Origin: Roseibacillus sp.
Lineage (GTDB): Bacteria; Verrucomicrobiota; Verrucomicrobiae; Verrucomicrobiales; Akkermansiaceae
Direction: 5' to 3'
Length of the DNA stretch: 7,195 nt
NCBI GenBank assembly: GCA_002723015.1
Contig: PBNG01000043.1
Coordinates: 38,739 to 45,933 of the forward strand
The position numbers and the translations under genes were made by a program. Positions within the stretch are counted from its first letter, which is position 1; each line of letters begins with the position of its first letter. The notes under the pieces are model-generated. The model was not told the origin of the DNA and did not search any database. It worked only from the letters and a program-made list of their open reading frames with translations. Below are positions 6,608 through 7,195 of the stretch, in pieces.

Positions 6608-7195
6608 TCATTCACGGGGGAGGGTCCTGTCTTTCCGGGGCGATTCCCGAGGGAGCCCGAGAGTGAGCGCTCCGCCGATACGGGGATCGCTGGCCCCGAG
6701 GAAGCCCCCGTTCTTCATCATGACTGTCTGGGTTGAGCCAATGGGAGTGGTAGGGCGGACAAGATGGCCCCATTCCGCTAGTTGCCGCGTGATTTCCGGC
6801 CTTAATCCATCCTCGACTCTCAGCTCATCAGGAAGCCATTGGTGATGAAAACGAGGAGCCTGGGTAGCGTCCGTGACGTTCATGCCGTGGTCGATGATGT
6901 TGCTGACGACTTGCAGGACGATATTGATGATCCGGCTTCCTCCAGGACTTCCGGTAGCGACGATGGTGTCGTTCCGGTTGATCAGGAGGGTCGGCGTCAT
7001 TGAGCTCAGCATACGCTTCCCCGGTTCGATCGCATTGCGCCGTCCTCCAATCAGACCGTAGGCGTTTGGCGATCCCGGCTTTGCCGAAAAGTCGTCCATT
7101 TCGTTGTTGAGAAGGATCCCAGTACCCGGGACAACGATTCGGGAGCCGTAACTGAAGTTGAGGGTGTAAGTATTCGATACCGCATTTCCCTCCCG
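6608..7195 (-). CDS. ggt: Gamma-glutamyltransferase, C-terminal (small-subunit) part, cut by right window edge
   Basis: The last 195 residues of a gamma-glutamyltransferase (glutathione hydrolase), an Ntn-hydrolase that cleaves itself and then hydrolyses or transfers the gamma-glutamyl group of glutathione and related compounds, usually in the periplasm. Numbering from the window edge, visible family motifs are YTLN (10-13), GILLNNEMDDF (26-36), the lid loop KPGSPNAYGLIGG (39-51), LSSMTPT (63-69), TGSPGGSRII (81-90) and APRFHHQWLPDELR (113-126). Compared with Escherichia coli Ggt, the residues holding the gamma-glutamyl group are present: Asn13, Asp35, the Ser64-Ser65 pair and the Gly85-Gly86 oxyanion pair. 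Glu32 stands where E. coli has Gln, as in the human enzyme. The catalytic Thr and the large subunit lie beyond the right edge, so completeness cannot be judged. The protein ends normally at TGA. Its stop is 207 bases before the CotH start, and I see no functional link between the two. Confidence 0.95.
   Translation of the reverse strand, partial: REGNAVSNTYTLNFSYGSRIVVPGTGILLNNEMDDFSAKPGSPNAYGLIGGRRNAIEPGKRMLSSMTPTLLINRNDTIVATGSPGGSRIINIVLQVVSNIIDHGMNVTDATQAPRFHHQWLPDELRVEDGLRPEITRQLAEWGHLVRPTTPIGSTQTVMMKNGGFLGASDPRIGGALTLGLPRESPRKDRTLPRE

Noticed and set aside
6247..6615. 122-codon minus-strand frame whose ATG overlaps the gamma-glutamyltransferase stop
   Set aside because: The ATGA overlap looks like translational coupling, but the product is rich in Pro, Ser and Arg without any domain, and more than 150 bases of it run out of frame through the CotH signal-peptide and lamin-tail region.

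Overview
The window looks like a chromosomal segment of a member of the Planctomycetes-Verrucomicrobia group, most likely a verrucomicrobium. This is inferred from gene content, since there is no rRNA or other phylogenetic marker. The signs are a giant secreted protein combining lamin-tail, LamG, chitobiase-type and CotH-kinase modules, a secreted DUF1080 (3-keto-disaccharide hydrolase family) protein, GC-rich coding sequence, and starts without Shine-Dalgarno sequences.

All four genes I can support lie on the minus strand, so transcription runs from right to left. At the right edge (7195-6608) is the C-terminal part of a gamma-glutamyltransferase, cut by the window end. After a 207-base spacer with a weak candidate promoter comes a 1659-residue secreted CotH-kinase protein (6400-1421), which fills about 70% of the window. 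A 67-base spacer leads to a secreted 247-residue DUF1080 protein (1353-610, GTG start). A 362-base non-coding gap then precedes the first 82 codons of another secreted protein of unknown function (247-1), cut by the left edge.

Every gene whose N-terminus is visible starts with a signal peptide, and gamma-glutamyltransferases are normally exported too, so this is a block of envelope or extracellular proteins. The CotH and DUF1080 genes are close enough to be co-transcribed. The gamma-glutamyltransferase and the left-hand gene are probably separate units.

The most notable structure is inside the CotH protein. Three module types occur twice, and they are nested: a LamG domain interrupts the first galactose-binding-like jelly roll, and the second jelly roll interrupts the second chitobiase-type repeat. 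I see no mobile element, CRISPR array, RNA gene or defence system. The long open frames on the plus strand are antisense shadows of the CotH gene.
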